DNA of 64,000 bases from Alectoria sarmentosa (GCA_009733775.1 WOGZ01000015.1:124001-188000), one strand, 5' to 3'; positions 11,870 to 23,980 are shown, counted from the first letter of the stretch. The notes: generated by a model not told the origin, from the letters alone. A program made the numbers and translations.

Positions 11870-13223
11870 CTTCGTGCATTGCCGGATTGCCCCAACTCGG
11901 AGTACCTGGATGGGGGAGTAGAAAATCGACGGATCTCGAGCATTATCACTGCATGTAACCGCGAGATATGCACACTTGACACTTGACATGAATTTGCGAC
12001 ATGCGATGGCTGCCTTTCCAGCCAATCAACGTCTTCGATTTTCTGGCTCGTCTGCGCGGTTTTGAAGATCTCGGCGGCTGTAAGCCACACCAGCGATTAT
12101 TGGGTCTTTAGACATGAGATTTTCCAATCCGAGATTTTATTGTGGATGACATCTTGCAAGATTATATGGCGCTCACGGGATGCTGGCCATCGCTGGCGTA
12201 GGGAAGGCATGTAAACCTTACCTCGGGTGGACATTTCCTGCAAAATTGGCATAAGGGGAAGACAAAAAGAAGAGGCGCACCAGCGGGCCAATTCTATGAA
12301 GGCGTTTAAGGGGCTGTTGAACATCACTAGTGTTTCGAAGGCTTTTGGGACACTTTTCAATCCAAAGTACCCCTGGCTGTTTACCATGCAAAACTGGCAA
12401 ACTAGCAAAACAAAAAATAGAGGTTGGTCAAGCTCCTTGGATTCATGTGCAAGAGCCCTATCTTCGGTCTTGAACCTCGCTTTCTTTGCTTTTGATGGAC
12501 ATTCCTTGGTCAAGATAGTCGCAGTATGGAGCTATCACTAACCTTGTGTGCTTTTAAAACCACACCTTATATTTCATGACATTTCAATTCCTGCCTTTAC
12601 AGGGTAATGACAAGCTATCGGTCCGTATTAGCCAAGCGATCAATTTGCATCACGAACGAGAAGATTGCTTCGAAGCTTACCCTCAAGAAGTACCGGGGCG
12701 GCTCACCTGATCCTTGAATCCTTGCTCAAATTTACTTTGAGGAAGAAACCCAGAGCGTTCCGTCACCATGATAGGTACCACGTTGACAACTCCAATCAGT
12801 GCGATGAAGCCGGTCCATTTGGCGGTGAGTTTGGATGCGGTCTTGGTGGCTCGAAGGAATCGTGGGTAAGGCATTCTGTCGTGACGCGACAAGAAGTTGT
12901 TCGGCTGCTTGAATGCTGTTGGTGCTTGAAGTAGGCAAAGGCAGTATTGGTGGACGTGAGTCGGAGGCTGATGTTTTTTGATTGCTGACGGTTTGGGAAG
13001 TTTGCTGTTAGGAGTGCGTTGATTGGAAGACGATAACAGCTGACGGTGAGCGTATTTTTATATCAAGGTCGCCCATTGTGTTGCGACCCACTTATATACC
13101 GAGTATCATTGTGTTTGTCGCTTCTCTGTATTGTTGTTGCCTTTACTTGTTTGACATCGGGGGCCTGAATTTCAATTTCGGATCAATGCCTTTGTTTGCT
13201 GTGTCTTGTTTGTGTGAATTATG
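11870..13223. other. 1.35 kb intergenic region, one weak open frame
   Basis: Contains the promoter of the secreted duplication protein and the 3' flank of proline dehydrogenase. A minus-strand frame from 12874 (MPYPRFLRATKTASKLTAKW, then TGFIALIGVVNVVPIM) has coding-like codon use and a possible donor GTGAGC after about 56 codons, so it might be a first exon of a small membrane protein, but I could not find its partner. Confidence 0.3.
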
Positions 13224-14693
13224 TCAACCCCAAATCCTCCTCCCAAGCTCATTCCTCAGCGCCATCCTCGTCCCCTTTGCCCTCACCACGGCATCCCTAT
13301 TTTCCTCAGCCCGCCTGATCAGATACTTGAGGCATTCTCCCACAGAGCCCCACACCAAATACTTATAGGCCTTCGGTCCTGCACACTCCGTTTTTTCAAA
13401 TGGCACTGCTCCTGTCGCCTTGGCAGCCATCACCAGCTGACAGCTAACCTCGTCTGCCATACCCATCAATTGACCGTAGGCCATATCGATTTTCACTTCA
13501 CCGCTTTCCGTCTGCTCTTTGCGAATTGCCATGGCTTTCTGCACGGAATCATGATTATGACTCGCCAATACGAAGGCCACCTCGGCTGGTATCTTATCGC
13601 CCATTTCTCCACTGGATGGCTTTAGAATGCCATTCCACCGCCTCCTAAGTAAGGCCTCTGTCATGCCATTGTAGGCCTTATCGGTGTCTTCTTTAGTCTC
13701 CCAAAACAAAGTTCGGGGGTCACTGCCCATGTAGGCACCCCTGACAAGCTTCACACCTAATGTAAAGCCTTCTTGTTGGGCATTAGCCAGGTGATTGGCC
13801 AGTGTCATTGGCGTGGAGCGCAAGTAAGCTTGGTAAGTGCCGTATACGACCGCCTGTCCCAGAGTTGTCTTGTTGTATCGTCTCGCAAAGTGCAGAGTCC
13901 ACGCATCGATGCCGCGCTGAACAGCATCTTGCTCAGCGTCAAAGAGCAAGCGAACACCTCTTGCCTGTGCAAGATCACATATCTCGGTCGTCGCCTTCTC
14001 AATGGCTTCGCTGGGTGATGCCTCAGCGGCAAGTTGCCTCATCGCATCTCTTCCAGCTCCGGAGAATTTGAGGCCAATCATATCGCCATCTTCCGCCATC
14101 TCCACCGTTTGGAGTGTTCCTTCTTTCCAATCATGCACATCTTTCTCAGCGGTGGGATCCGCTGATGGGGCTGAGGATGTGTCGATTTTCTCACCCTTCT
14201 CGAGCACAATCTCCTTGCCGTATGCTAAGATGACGCCTCTATATCCCATATTCTTGAGCCCCTTGACTGTTTTCTGCACTTCATTCTTCGTCTCACCAGC
14301 ACAAAATTGGGCGTAGAATGTCTTCTTGAGGAGGTAGTGGAGGAGAGGATTGCGGTCTGGGTTCAGGAAGGCGGATGAGGAGTGGGCAACGAAGGAGAGG
14401 AGGCGGAGGGAGGGCGAGAGGAGGAGCGGATAGGAGGAGAGAGCTGTCAAGGCGTAGGAGCGGAGAAGGATGGGCAAAGGGAGAAGAGAGAGGGGTCGCG
14501 AGGGCTGTGATATGATGGGCAGAGTCGGTGTTACGGCTGGAGTGGAGGCATAGGTATCCGGATCTGTGGAGGCGGCTGTACTGATGGTTCGTTGCGATTG
14601 ATCAGAGTGGAGAAAGCGACAACGGGTGAGAATGAGGTGGGAAGGTTTGCTGGCGTGTTGAAGAAGCCGGAGAGACTGCTGTGACTTTAGCAT
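13224..14693 (-). CDS. PUT1: Proline dehydrogenase (FAD), mitochondrial
   Basis: Oxidises L-proline to pyrroline-5-carboxylate with FAD, the first step of proline catabolism, and passes electrons to the respiratory chain. The frame is open without introns. I place the start at 14693 because MLKSQQSLRLLQHASKPSHL and the Arg/Ser/Leu-rich stretch after it are typical of a mitochondrial presequence; an in-frame ATG 33 codons upstream exists but adds a hydrophobic stretch. The product is 489 residues. Family segments include LLHYLLKKTFYAQFCAGE, GYRGVILAYGKE, GVKLVRGAYMGSDPR (the (V/L)RGAY motif that lines the active site), VAFVLASHNHDS, YGQLMGMADEVS and the C-terminal YLVWGSVGECLKYLIRRAEE NR motif, where RRxxEN contacts the substrate. 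All are intact. The proline-utilisation gene partners are not next to it. Confidence 0.97.
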   Translation of the reverse strand: MLKSQQSLRLLQHASKPSHLILTRCRFLHSDQSQRTISTAASTDPDTYASTPAVTPTLPIISQPSRPLSLLPLPILLRSYALTALSSYPLLLSPSLRLLSFVAHSSSAFLNPDRNPLLHYLLKKTFYAQFCAGETKNEVQKTVKGLKNMGYRGVILAYGKEIVLEKGEKIDTSSAPSADPTAEKDVHDWKEGTLQTVEMAEDGDMIGLKFSGAGRDAMRQLAAEASPSEAIEKATTEICDLAQARGVRLLFDAEQDAVQRGIDAWTLHFARRYNKTTLGQAVVYGTYQAYLRSTPMTLANHLANAQQEGFTLGVKLVRGAYMGSDPRTLFWETKEDTDKAYNGMTEALLRRRWNGILKPSSGEMGDKIPAEVAFVLASHNHDSVQKAMAIRKEQTESGEVKIDMAYGQLMGMADEVSCQLVMAAKATGAVPFEKTECAGPKAYKYLVWGSVGECLKYLIRRAEENRDAVVRAKGTRMALRNELGRRIWG

Positions 14694-15109
14694 TGTGGTG
14701 ACGATGAGAAGAAAAAAAGTGACAGAATGGACTGCGGACGATGGTTGTCTTTGACAGTGAATTGATGAGGAAATGAGGTGGATGTTTCCCATTTATGCAA
14801 TCTTTTCGCCCTTATCTTTCTGCGAGAGAATAAGTAGAGTGATGAAAGAAAGTCAATTCATAAGAAAGCCCGTGTCTAACCGAACTCCATTTTTACTTAT
14901 CGATAAGCTGCCGCTGATGCCAGTTTTTGCCCCTCTAAGTAAGGTAGGCTCTCGCATCTCCACTGCCAACTGGTCATGTTGCCGCTGCCGCTCTTCTCTC
15001 CTCGAGTGGAACAGAACTTCAAACTTCATAGCACGAGCGCGTCACTCGCATTCAAATCTTTGCAAAATTGTGCCATTGGGTTTCTTGTCCCGTTCGTCTG
15101 TGGAATCGT
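14694..15109. other. Intergenic, promoter of proline dehydrogenase
   Basis: Short gap between the 3' end of the GNAT gene and the proline dehydrogenase start. No feature recognised. Confidence 0.35.
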
Positions 15110-15653
15110 TTAGCATCTCACTGAGGGACATTGCCTCGTTGGGCGAACCTTGGAATAGCCAAATTTCAAAAACACGAGCTCGGCTTTCGATCCTATCTCA
15201 ACGTCGAGGTGCTTTCATGGAAGTCAGCTTTTTGGTGTAACATAGTCAAGAGAAGTCAGAGGAACTCACAATCAGCGTCTTTCCGGCCGCTTTTGCAACC
15301 TCCTCCACCTTTCTCATCAGGTCCCTTGACATGTCCATTCCCCTATAGCTCTCACTCACAAGTAAATTGGCCACTGTTGCGTTGGCAAAACCTGTGTTGA
15401 TGAAGGGTTTGCTCAACATGACCACTGCAGCAACTTCGTCCTTGTTTCTGCCATGAATGAAGATGATTTCCCTCCCTGGCTCCCACATTGCAAGTGTCCA
15501 ATACGACTGAACCTTGGACACATCTAGAGGTGCCTCGAATTGAGTGAGAAGGATATCTTTCTCAATGCAAGCGATATGAAGCTCTGCAATGCTTCTGAGC
15601 AGATGCGGATATTCGACAAGAAGTGCATTGGTGAGGATCTCCGTCTGGTACAT
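15110..15653 (-). CDS. GNAT-family N-acetyltransferase, abnormal C-terminus
   Basis: Transfers acetyl from acetyl-CoA to an unknown small molecule or amine. Exon 1 (15653-15270) carries LRSIAELHIACIEKDILLTQ, PGREIIFIHG, DEVAAVVMLSKPF and LLVSESYRGMDMSRDLMRKV; the last block is the acetyl-CoA pyrophosphate loop region, although the usual R/QxxGxG/A is weak here (YRGMDMS). A 58-bp phase-0 intron (GTGAGT...GAAAG) leads to exon 2, HLDVEIGSKAELVFLKFGYS, matching the late DTxxGSxAExxYxxxGY segment. After KFGYSKV the expected final strand is not found in frame and a stop follows at 15110. The 161-residue product is short for the family. A frame shift just after position 15150 is possible. Confidence 0.75.
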
Positions 15654-17174
15654 GATCTTCGACGATGCTGTGGTGTATGATTTGGTTTCCTCTAAGTGAC
15701 GTGAAGTCTGCGGGGAGTGATGTGAGCGTTCTTCGCTACGGTGTCAAAGAAGTTGTGAGTTCAGATTGATGACTCAAGCTGGTTGGCTGACAGATCTTGG
15801 ACCAGTCCAAGATACTCACGAATCTGATTGTTGCTGTGTGAGTATTTTGACGTGGTAGCGGAGAAAAGTAAGTTGGGGTGTTGACAGAAATCCGAAAGGT
15901 TTCGCCTTACCTCAACGTCTCGACAATCCCGTCGTTTAATACAAGCGTCTTCATCTAATGGAGTGAATGCGTGCTTGAAGTATAATGGGGTACGGGTTGC
16001 TTGGCCAATAGACGTGTCACTTTCGATAGGTAGTGAGCAAATACGTGCAATTATCAATGACGTAGGCCAGTCAGTCCAAAAGGTCAGAGGAGCAGCAACA
16101 ATGCTTCAAGTACAAATTGAGTTCGTCAGAAGGAATCCTGCATGGCGGATATATTTCAGCACCTCCGCAAAAATTGTACTTATTGTCATCTTAGCAATAA
16201 TATCAAATTCGGTATTCTTCCCAACAGCCGATGGGAAATAATGAGAACAATCAGATTTGATATAGATCGCTCATACAGCATCACAACACCATGGGGGCAG
16301 GTGCAGCAAGCAAGTTGATTATCTTTTCTCAAGAAGCCTCGATTTGGTCCTTCAACTAAGCCGCAGATCAAGGCGGCAGGTAGTCGCAGGTCTCACTTCC
16401 ATACGACAGATACCACTGTCACCGTGGCTGGCACTGACTTGCCATTTCAGTGCTGCAAGATGCTCATGCTTTTGGCTTCTCTCGAATTTGCAATAGTAGC
16501 AAGCTTGCAAGGTTCAGCGACAGCAGGAAGGCTGTGGAGCTGTTGAGGAAGAGCGTGGGCGATTGGGCCACCAAGAATTTCGAACTTCTGGTGGCAGTAA
16601 GCAGATTCCTGCCACGCGCTGTTCATCTTTTTTGACCTTAAGCACTGAAGAGGCACTTTCATCTGAGAAGAAGTTCTCTACCTCACTCTTGCTCTTAGAA
16701 AAGGACATCCTATTCGTACTCTCCATGACTTAGACCTGCAATGGCGACGCTTGATGAGGAATGAAGACCACCTGCGGCATTTTGAACGTTCCACTCCTGA
16801 TAACTTGAGCTTGCCGATAAAACAGATCTCACGGAAAGCTAATACGTCTGAAATTTGGGTGATTTCTTTAGGTCAAGATAAATGTCGATGGTTGGCCTAT
16901 ATGTGTCAGCGAGGGAAGGATTTCAGGCGGGATCATTAGTTAATCTTTCGTTCAAACTCTGTCGACTGCTTCTACCATACGCTAGAGTGCGGAGACGCAA
17001 ATTCTACTCCCGAAGCCCAATCATGATCAAAGAATCTCTTCGGAACTTGACAGAAGCGGTCTAGGAGATACCTCAGGCAGTGCATCGACAAGGGAGTGTC
17101 CATACTGATCAACTCAATACAAACCTTGTCATGGGCCATAACGGAGACTGTTTATCATGACAAGGACCGCCAAG
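15654..17174. other. 1.5 kb without a recognisable gene
   Basis: Several open frames of 60-98 codons occur on both strands, among them 15963-16241 (+) and 16514-16726 (-). None shows a domain, signal peptide or splice partner that I can support. The left edge holds the promoter of the GNAT gene. Confidence 0.35.
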
Positions 17175-18130
17175 ATGCGATGCATTCTCAGCAACCACAC
17201 TCCTCGGCCTCCACCAAAAACGATGGCCACCTCCTCATGATCCCACCCAGGTGCTAGGCAACGGTGTTGCCGCTGGTGCCGCCACAGTCACCCCAACTCG
17301 GCCCCGGCACAGCCCGCCTAAAGAAAGGCGATGAAATTTTAGGTTTTGTCTATCAAGAAATCGAGCAAGAAGCGCATCAGGAGATGATGTGCGTGTCCAA
17401 GAACCAGCTTGCCCTTCTCCTTGACAGCTTCACCATGCAAGAAGCCGTGACTTTGCCAAAGAATTTCGTGACTGTTTTCCATACATTGAATGCTAATTTT
17501 GGGCTCGAATTACCTTGGCCGAAGCCGGAGGTATGGGTCCCGAGAGACGTAGATGGGAACGAAGTAGGGAAGGAGGTAGTTCGAGCGTGTGATAATATGC
17601 GCTGCAAATTTTGCGATGGGATGGATGTCAAAACTCCTAGCCACAGCGTCGAAACGCAACCACTTATTACTCAAAGAGTCCGGCGTCAGCAACGTTCTTG
17701 ACTACGACGTCCCGTCTAACAAAGTGCACATCTCAGCGGCAGTAGACGACAAAGCTATTAAATGCATCCTCGACTGTATCGGCTCCTAAACTGGTAGCTT
17801 AGCGCCCATTGCCAAAATCGCGGAGAAGGAAACCACAGTCGCTGTACTATTGCCAGTGATCGTGCGCGATGCAAGCGAGACACAAGCGCCGGTGTAAGCC
17901 ATGGACCTTGAATCTGCGGTCGATTGGAGAGAAGGCGATGCTTTCAAAGGTGTGTGAACGCACTTTTATTAAAAGAATGTATTCTTCAAGGAGAATTTGC
18001 AGTCGACCATTATGCCGCCGGTGTTGAGGACGGGAGTTGTGAAGCCAAATCGACAGAAAATCGTTGAAGGTAAGACAATACTTGACAGGGCACAGAGGAC
18101 ATCGGAACTTTGGGAGGAGGGAGGAGATGA
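17175..18130 (+). pseudogene. Zinc-type alcohol dehydrogenase / enoyl reductase (MDR) pseudogene
   Basis: The functional family is NAD(P)H-dependent oxidoreductases of the medium-chain superfamily, fungal enoyl-reductase-like branch. Pieces appear in the right order but in different frames: VLGNGVAAG near 17250, RLKKGDEILGFVYQEIEQE near 17318, NQLALLLDSFTMQEAVTLPK with NFVTVFHTLNANFGLELPWP in one frame, then after a frame change WMSKLLATASKRNHLLLKES and VLDYDVPSNKVHISAAVDDK, ILDCIGS followed by stop codons, SLAPIAKIAEKETTVAVLLP with VIVRDASETQAPV-stop-AMDLESAVDW, and finally after another shift LQSTIMPPVLRTGVVKPNRQ and KIVEGKTILDRAQR. The glycine-rich cofactor loop is missing between LPWPKPE and the LLATASK block. 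Multiple frameshifts, at least two in-frame stops and a deletion show it is dead. Confidence 0.85.
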
Positions 18131-18486
18131 GTGGAGAAAGATTGGTTTAGATGGTCTTCGACTCCTTGCCCAGCAGTCGCAAGTGACCTTCTCAGTGAGA
18201 TCGCCAACAGTTTTTCATTCAAAAACAAGTCCTACAATAGTTCCTCCAACATCGTTTTTCTCCTTGAAGCCTGATACACGCCGAACGAGGCTGCTGTGTC
18301 TTGCGCTACAAGCTCAGAAAAAATCGAGACATGTCTTCGACCTGGTCTATTGATATGAAAGACTTCGGTTGAAAATAACCATGAATTATCTCTGTGGTCT
18401 CAGCCAGCATCCGACCATGTGACTGTTTTGAATTCAGGTTGCATCATGACTCAAAATCTTTGACTCTCGATTTCTGAATACGTTCA

Positions 18487-19488
18487 TTGACTTTCGTCAT
18501 CTCAATAAGCAGCACCAATGTAGAACGGCATCGAAAGGAAAAAGCACTCGACTTCTTTACATTCAAGCCCAACCTGTCAGATGATCCTGCTTTGTGGTAT
18601 CCTTCGAGGATTTCCAAAGAACTCGCGACCACCATTGAACTTTCGAGGGACAAGGTGCAGAGTAGTGACGCACGTTGGCGAACAAAGCTATCCAGACCAT
18701 CAATCCTGATTCTCAAAATAGTCCGACGGTCAAAGAGCGCCTTCAGATGGGTGCTGAAAGGTCGCCCGCATCCGGGGAACGAGACAAAAGGATCCCACGT
18801 CGCTGTCTGCGGCTTTCAACGCCTCCCTCAAAGATCTCATTCAGCAAGACCCTCCGAACAAAGCGCCTGCACCAACCAAGCCCTCACCTTCACCCCGCGG
18901 GAAACCAGGTACAAAGCCAAGCCCCGCGGGCATCTTCTCGACATCCCCCCCATCAAAAAGCCCACGCACCGCCGCCTCGCCATGTTGCAAAAACTCATCG
19001 AACTCGCAACCGCACCGTACCACCGACTCACATCCCGAACGCCGTCGCCGGCCCCGTCCTCACCCACCATCACCATGAAGGCCACCATCCTATCCAACAA
19101 GCCCAGCAGGGTTAGCCCGCGCGCCAACAAGGGCGTCTTCACCTCCACCAGGCTCGACGAGGAGCCAAACTACCTACCGCAAAAGGCCGGCAAGAAAAAG
19201 TCCGCCACCAAGGCCCCGTCGACCAAGAAGACTCCCAAAGCCATCCGGAAGGCCAGGGCCCCGAAGAAGCGGGCGCCAGCTCGCGCCGCATTTGACCCCA
19301 AGGCCAAGTAGGACTTCCGAGCCTGGGACCCCGCCCTCGAGATCGAGCAGCGATCTGAACCGGCGGAGGGGTCTAGGCCGTCGGCCGGTTCGACGAGAGA
19401 GATGCGCGAGACTGACAGGCGTTCTGAAACGTCTGCGACGGGGGCGATCGAGCCTAGGTCTCCGAGCGGAGGCTCGAGATGCTAGCAT
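18487..19488 (+). pseudogene. Basic Lys/Pro-rich protein gene interrupted by TAG, function unknown
   Basis: An open frame to 19311 ends with a strongly coding-like, C/G-ending codon run: MKATILSNKPSRVSPRANK, GVFTSTRLDEEPNYLPQKAG, KKKSATKAPSTKKTPKAIRK and ARAPKKRAPARAAFDPKAK. A TAG at 19309-19311 is followed in the same frame by another 58 codons of equally coding-like sequence (DFRAWDPALEIEQRSEPAEG and on) up to a second TAG at about 19486. The simplest reading is a G-to-T or C-type change (for example GAG to TAG) that cut off an acidic C-terminal tail. The part before 19,000 is less certain, since a different frame there (SLKDLIQQDPPNKAPAPTKP) also looks coding. The lysine/alanine/proline composition suggests a nuclear DNA-associated protein, but no domain is recognised. 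Confidence 0.45.
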
Positions 19489-20108
19489 GGTAGTAGGGTG
19501 GATGGGTATGGGGATTTGCCTTCAGGGTTTCCGTAATTTGGGACTTTCGTTAATGGCAGAAAAAATCAGTTACTGGAGTTTGGCGTTGTTGTGTATTCTC
19601 CAAGGACAGATTAATGCTCTCCGCTGGTTCGGAGCTTAGACTCTAATGTCTTAACCTATCTCGAAGTATATCACTGCTCCATCATGAATGATCATTAGCT
19701 GTTTTCATGTCTTCATCAGCACTGCATGTGTAGTTGAAAGCTTTTTCCGTCTATGTGATCTATGAAGAAGTAAACTTTTCCCCAACTAGACTGTTCACAG
19801 CCATTCGCCAGTCCCTTTTCGATGGAGAACAGGCCTGTGATCAGCTATGCCATTTGACTGCCTTTGAAATGTCTCTTGATTAATTACAAGTAAGCCTGTA
19901 GAGCTCAACATGAGAATTTGTGTTCACCGCTCGTACCGAAGTTACGAACAGCATTAGAGAATTAGTGCTTCCTTTTGTGCTCTCTGATGAGGGCCAACGC
20001 CATAAGCCGTTCCGTCATCAAGTCGTAACCATAGTTCTTAAACCTGGCTTTGGTCGAAATCAAATGCATGTATGTACTGACCGGGATTCTCCTCACAGCT
20101 CCGGTACG
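19489..20108. other. Intergenic between convergent genes
   Basis: About 600 bp separating the 3' ends of the basic-protein relic and the ABC transporter gene. Nothing recognised. Confidence 0.35.
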
Positions 20109-23074
20109 TCAGGGATGGGTATGAGGTTTGCCATGAACTGCTCCATCGTCCTCGTAGCGAGAGCCTGGCATCGAAGTTCCCTGTGTAGGTCGTCCGCGGG
20201 TATTTCCTCCACCCCTCTCATCCTCCGACTGGCTAGCGCTCTCATCGCCTCTGGCTTCCTTGCGGAGTTTCTCTGCTCTATCGGCAAGGTCTTGGGCTTC
20301 TTCGGCGACTCTCTGCGCACGAATCTGCTTGCGCCACATGCTCGCGTATCGCCCTTTGAGTGTCAAGAGCTCTGAGTGTGTGCCGCTCTCGGCGACCTTG
20401 CCGGCGTGGAGGACCAAGATCTGATCTGCGGTGGTAATAGTTGAGAGGCGGTGAGCAATCACCAGTGTAGTACGGCCTTGAGAAAGCTTGTCCAACGCAG
20501 TCTGAATGTTTTGTTCGGTCTCGGTGTCCAGAGCAGCGGTCGCTTCGTCAAGAAGGATGATACGTGGATTCTTAAGTATGGTTCTGGCGATGGCAACGCG
20601 TTGTTTCTCGCCTCCAGATAGCTTGAGTCCACGTTCTCCGACGCGGGAATCGTAGCCGTCAGGAAAGTTCAAGATTTTCTCATGAATACTCGCCGCGCGA
20701 CAGGCCTCGAAGACCTCTTCGTCTGTAGCATTGACATTAGCGTACTTGAGGTTGTACATGAGACTTTCGTTGAAGAGCACAGTATCTTGAGGTACGACAC
20801 CAATGTGACGTCGCAAAGAATCGATCGTGATATCTTTGACATCATGCCCATCGACTTGAATGCTTCCTCCACCAAGGTTGTAGAAGCGGTAAAGCAAACG
20901 GAACACTGTTGACTTGCCCCCGCCTGACTCTCCAACTAGCGCTGTAGTAGTGCCTGGAGCGCATCGGAAGCTCAGCCCTTTTAATGCAGGTTTCCGAGGA
21001 TCGTATGCAAAGTTGACATCATTGTAACGGATTTCTCCTTGGCAGCTCGGTAATTCTTCTGCAGTAGGGTCGTCTACGACAGTAGGACGCTCTTTAAAGA
21101 GCTCCAGCATACGCTCGGCATTGATCATCGATTGCTGAATGGAGCGATAGAACGTGCCCAGGAAATTCAGTGGAGCTTGGAGTTGTGCCATGTAGGTTAG
21201 GACTAGGACGAAGAGACCAACTTTTTCTTGGCCGCTGGTCACTTGATAGGCAGCAATGAAGCAGACGACCATCAAACCCAGTGTGAAGACAACATTCTGA
21301 GAGATATTCATGATGTTGAGTGTAGTCGCAACTTTCCACTGCGCTTGCTGGGTTTTGTTGACGGCGCTACGGTAACGTTGAAACTCATATGTCTCCGCAT
21401 TGAAGTACTTGACGGTTTCGTAAGAGACCATTGAGTCGTTCCTTTTGATATGTTAGAAGGCCCTATGATCAATGTCGCTAACAGACTTACTTAACAGCAT
21501 CCTCTTGGCGATCAAGGTTGACATACTCCCTTCGAAGGTCTGCTCGCCATTGTGCCAAACGGATGGTGATGTACAAGTATGTACATGTTACGATCGCCAC
21601 TACCAGAGCGTAATAAGCATCGGCGGCGTAGAGAAAGTACCCGAAAGCGACGACGAGATCAACCAGCATTGGCAGGAGCTGGAATGTCACTTGTTCGAGG
21701 AACGTGTTGATAGACTGGCCTTTACTCATCGCTGATATCACTTCTCCAGTCTTTTTGCCCAAATGGAAGTCCAGGCTAAGCCCGTGGACGTGCTCAAATG
21801 ACGCAGTTGAGAGCTCACGGTAGGAGTACTGTTCAATTGGGATCCACATTACTGATCGAGCGGCACCAAGCACTCCACTACCTCCCTGGAGAAATCGGTA
21901 GAAGATGTAAAGACAGATCTGGCCCCAAGGAACTCCAGGACTATCGCCATTTTCGCCGGCAAGAGTGTTAGTAACGCGACCTGCCTGGAGCGGAACCAAT
22001 AAGTTGACGACCCTTTGAATCATGACAAGGACGAAGCAGACGATAACAGTGCCTTGCAGTCGGCGCGACTTTGCAGGCCAGAGATAAGGGAAGAAAAGAG
22101 AGTATCCACGGATGTATTCCCACCAACTCTTAGTCGGTACTTTAGTCGGCCTCACCCAGCCTGGTTCTTCTTCTTTAGCTTGGTCTGAATCAGTGTCACC
22201 GTGAGCTCGACCGTTGGCGGTGCCGTTTTCTGCCTGATGACCATTAAGGAGACTGGTGGTCTCGGAGATAGTTCCGTTTCCTGCATGACGCTTCCCTCGT
22301 AAATTTGCCCATCGGAGCGTGACGAAGAGAACGTAGAAGAATATCAAGGCAACCAGGAATAGTATTCGCAAAAAGTCGATGAGGACCTCGACAGCTTCAT
22401 ATGTGGTCATCCCCGTTCTAAATTGGCCTTCCTTACCGCTACCTGCCCTGGGCTCCCGGTGGTCGGAGGTGTACAGTGCCAATGAAGCACCGAGGATTAT
22501 TACTTCCAAGATGAATGCCACGATCCATGTAGAGAGATGAGCACCGGTCGGAGCTGGCTTTGTGTCGACGATCGATATCAGGAGAAGAGAGTATGCAAAA
22601 AACGAGGCAACCACATAGATCTGAAGGCGGCATATCAATTAAGATTCACAAGCAGAGCAGGAGTATAAGGTCACATACCACAACAGCTTGGCCGCACCAC
22701 CAGTTCTCTTTCCTATCAAGTAGTGCATGCACAATGACGGTTATGGCACTGGCGAGGAAGGTGAGGACCACGCCAGCGGAGAGCCAGGTGAACAGCAGCT
22801 TTCGAGATGGACTGAAGTCCAGGGCCTTCTTCTCCCGCGCGGCTTTGGCAGTCGGAGAACCGTTCCGTGGTAAAGGTTTTCCTCCGGGTCCTGTCTGGCC
22901 CGTTTCAGCGTGGACGACATCCTCCTTGGAAGCGGTTAAGATGCCGTGAGCGGTGAAAGCCACGAGGAAGAAGATCAGGAGAATTATGGGAGAGGCATAA
23001 TGGGTGTAGCTCATGAGCTCTCGAACCTTACGGTCTGAGGCCATACTGATAGTAGTCGATGTCGAAGAGGTCAT
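20109..23074 (-). CDS. hmt1: HMT1-type ABC transporter (ABCB6-like half transporter)
   Basis: Fungal HMT1 exports phytochelatin- or glutathione-metal complexes into the vacuole; relatives sit in mitochondria. Three exons, 23074-22679, 22620-21491 and 21441-20109, with introns GTATGT...TTCAG and GTAAGT...AAAAG, give 952 residues. The first 300 residues carry the extra N-terminal membrane domain of this subfamily (SYTHYASPIILLIFFLVAFT, helices in ASFFAYSLLLIS, WIVAFILEVIILG), followed by the ABC membrane domain (IRGYSLFFPYLWPAKSRRLQ onward, HLGKKTGEVISAMSKGQS, SYETVKYFNAE). The nucleotide-binding domain is complete: Walker A GESGGGKST near residue 680, Q-loop VPQDTVLFN, signature LSGGEKQR near 784, Walker B IILLDEATA near 803 and H-loop VIAHRLST. 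The tail is acidic and disordered. It lies head to head with the Sea2 gene, sharing about 900 bp of promoter. Confidence 0.95.
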
Positions 23075-23980
23075 GCTGGGAAGGAATGAGTTGAAGGACC
23101 GGGACGCCAAGCCTGTAAAAGAGCAAGAGATTCTAAGTAGAGGCCATGATGTGCTGCTGAGATGGGATATGAAAGTGGAGAGAGTGAAGATGATGGAGTG
23201 AGGGAGTGATGGAGTAGCGGAAATAAGAAGAAGAAGGGTGGTAGTCGCGTGAGGTGTTTGTGAGGAGCAGGTGCAGCACAAGCAATTAATTTGACACTTT
23301 GGACTTTGCGTGGGATCCTTCCAGAGTTTCCCACCACCACCACACCACCTGGAAGTGGGACCGAGTCCCAGTTGACGAGATCCTGAGATCCTTCCCGCTG
23401 AGACTGGCCCACTGGCTTGGAGAGTTTATTAGTTTATACCAATAGTTTAAAAAAGATGCAGTACCAGACTATGCACCTTCATGATAATTGCATGAGGCGA
23501 GGCGAGGCGTAATAAACAAGCTGCTTGAAGCTGCTGGAAGCCGAAGATCCCGGTTTGCTGGTAAATGTCTGCTCTGCCAATCATCGCTTAGGTGGGAGCG
23601 TTAACGGTGCATTAGGCTCGTTGATACGGTACGGATTGCCCAGAAACAGCCAAGGCCCGTGGGCCCCCAGTTAGGGCCTGGTGGGGCCAACGCCCAAACG
23701 GTCAGCTAACGTCTCGATAATGCTGCCAAGCCCATGTGGTGCCTATGTCGAGATCAAGCTACTGCAACACCAAAAGTTGACAGGCCTGCCATGGGCCTCT
23801 CAGCTTCTTCAACGTCGTCGAAGAACCGTCGTATTCTCTAGATCGTATGCAAGCCTCGTCATCTCAAATGAGTGAAAGAATCCTGTCCGATTCGTGCTCC
23901 CTGACCGCTTCTTCGCATCGTGGCGCTTTCACGCGGTCCCAATCACCATCGACCTCAGAGCAGGGTCAGTCCGATACTCA
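23075..23980. promoter_or_regulatory. Shared divergent promoter region, ABC transporter / Sea2
   Basis: The two start codons face away from each other across this 0.9 kb gap, so it must hold both promoters and 5' leaders. A short GAGGCGAGGCG repeat lies near 23,495-23,508. I do not identify specific factor sites. Confidence 0.5.
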
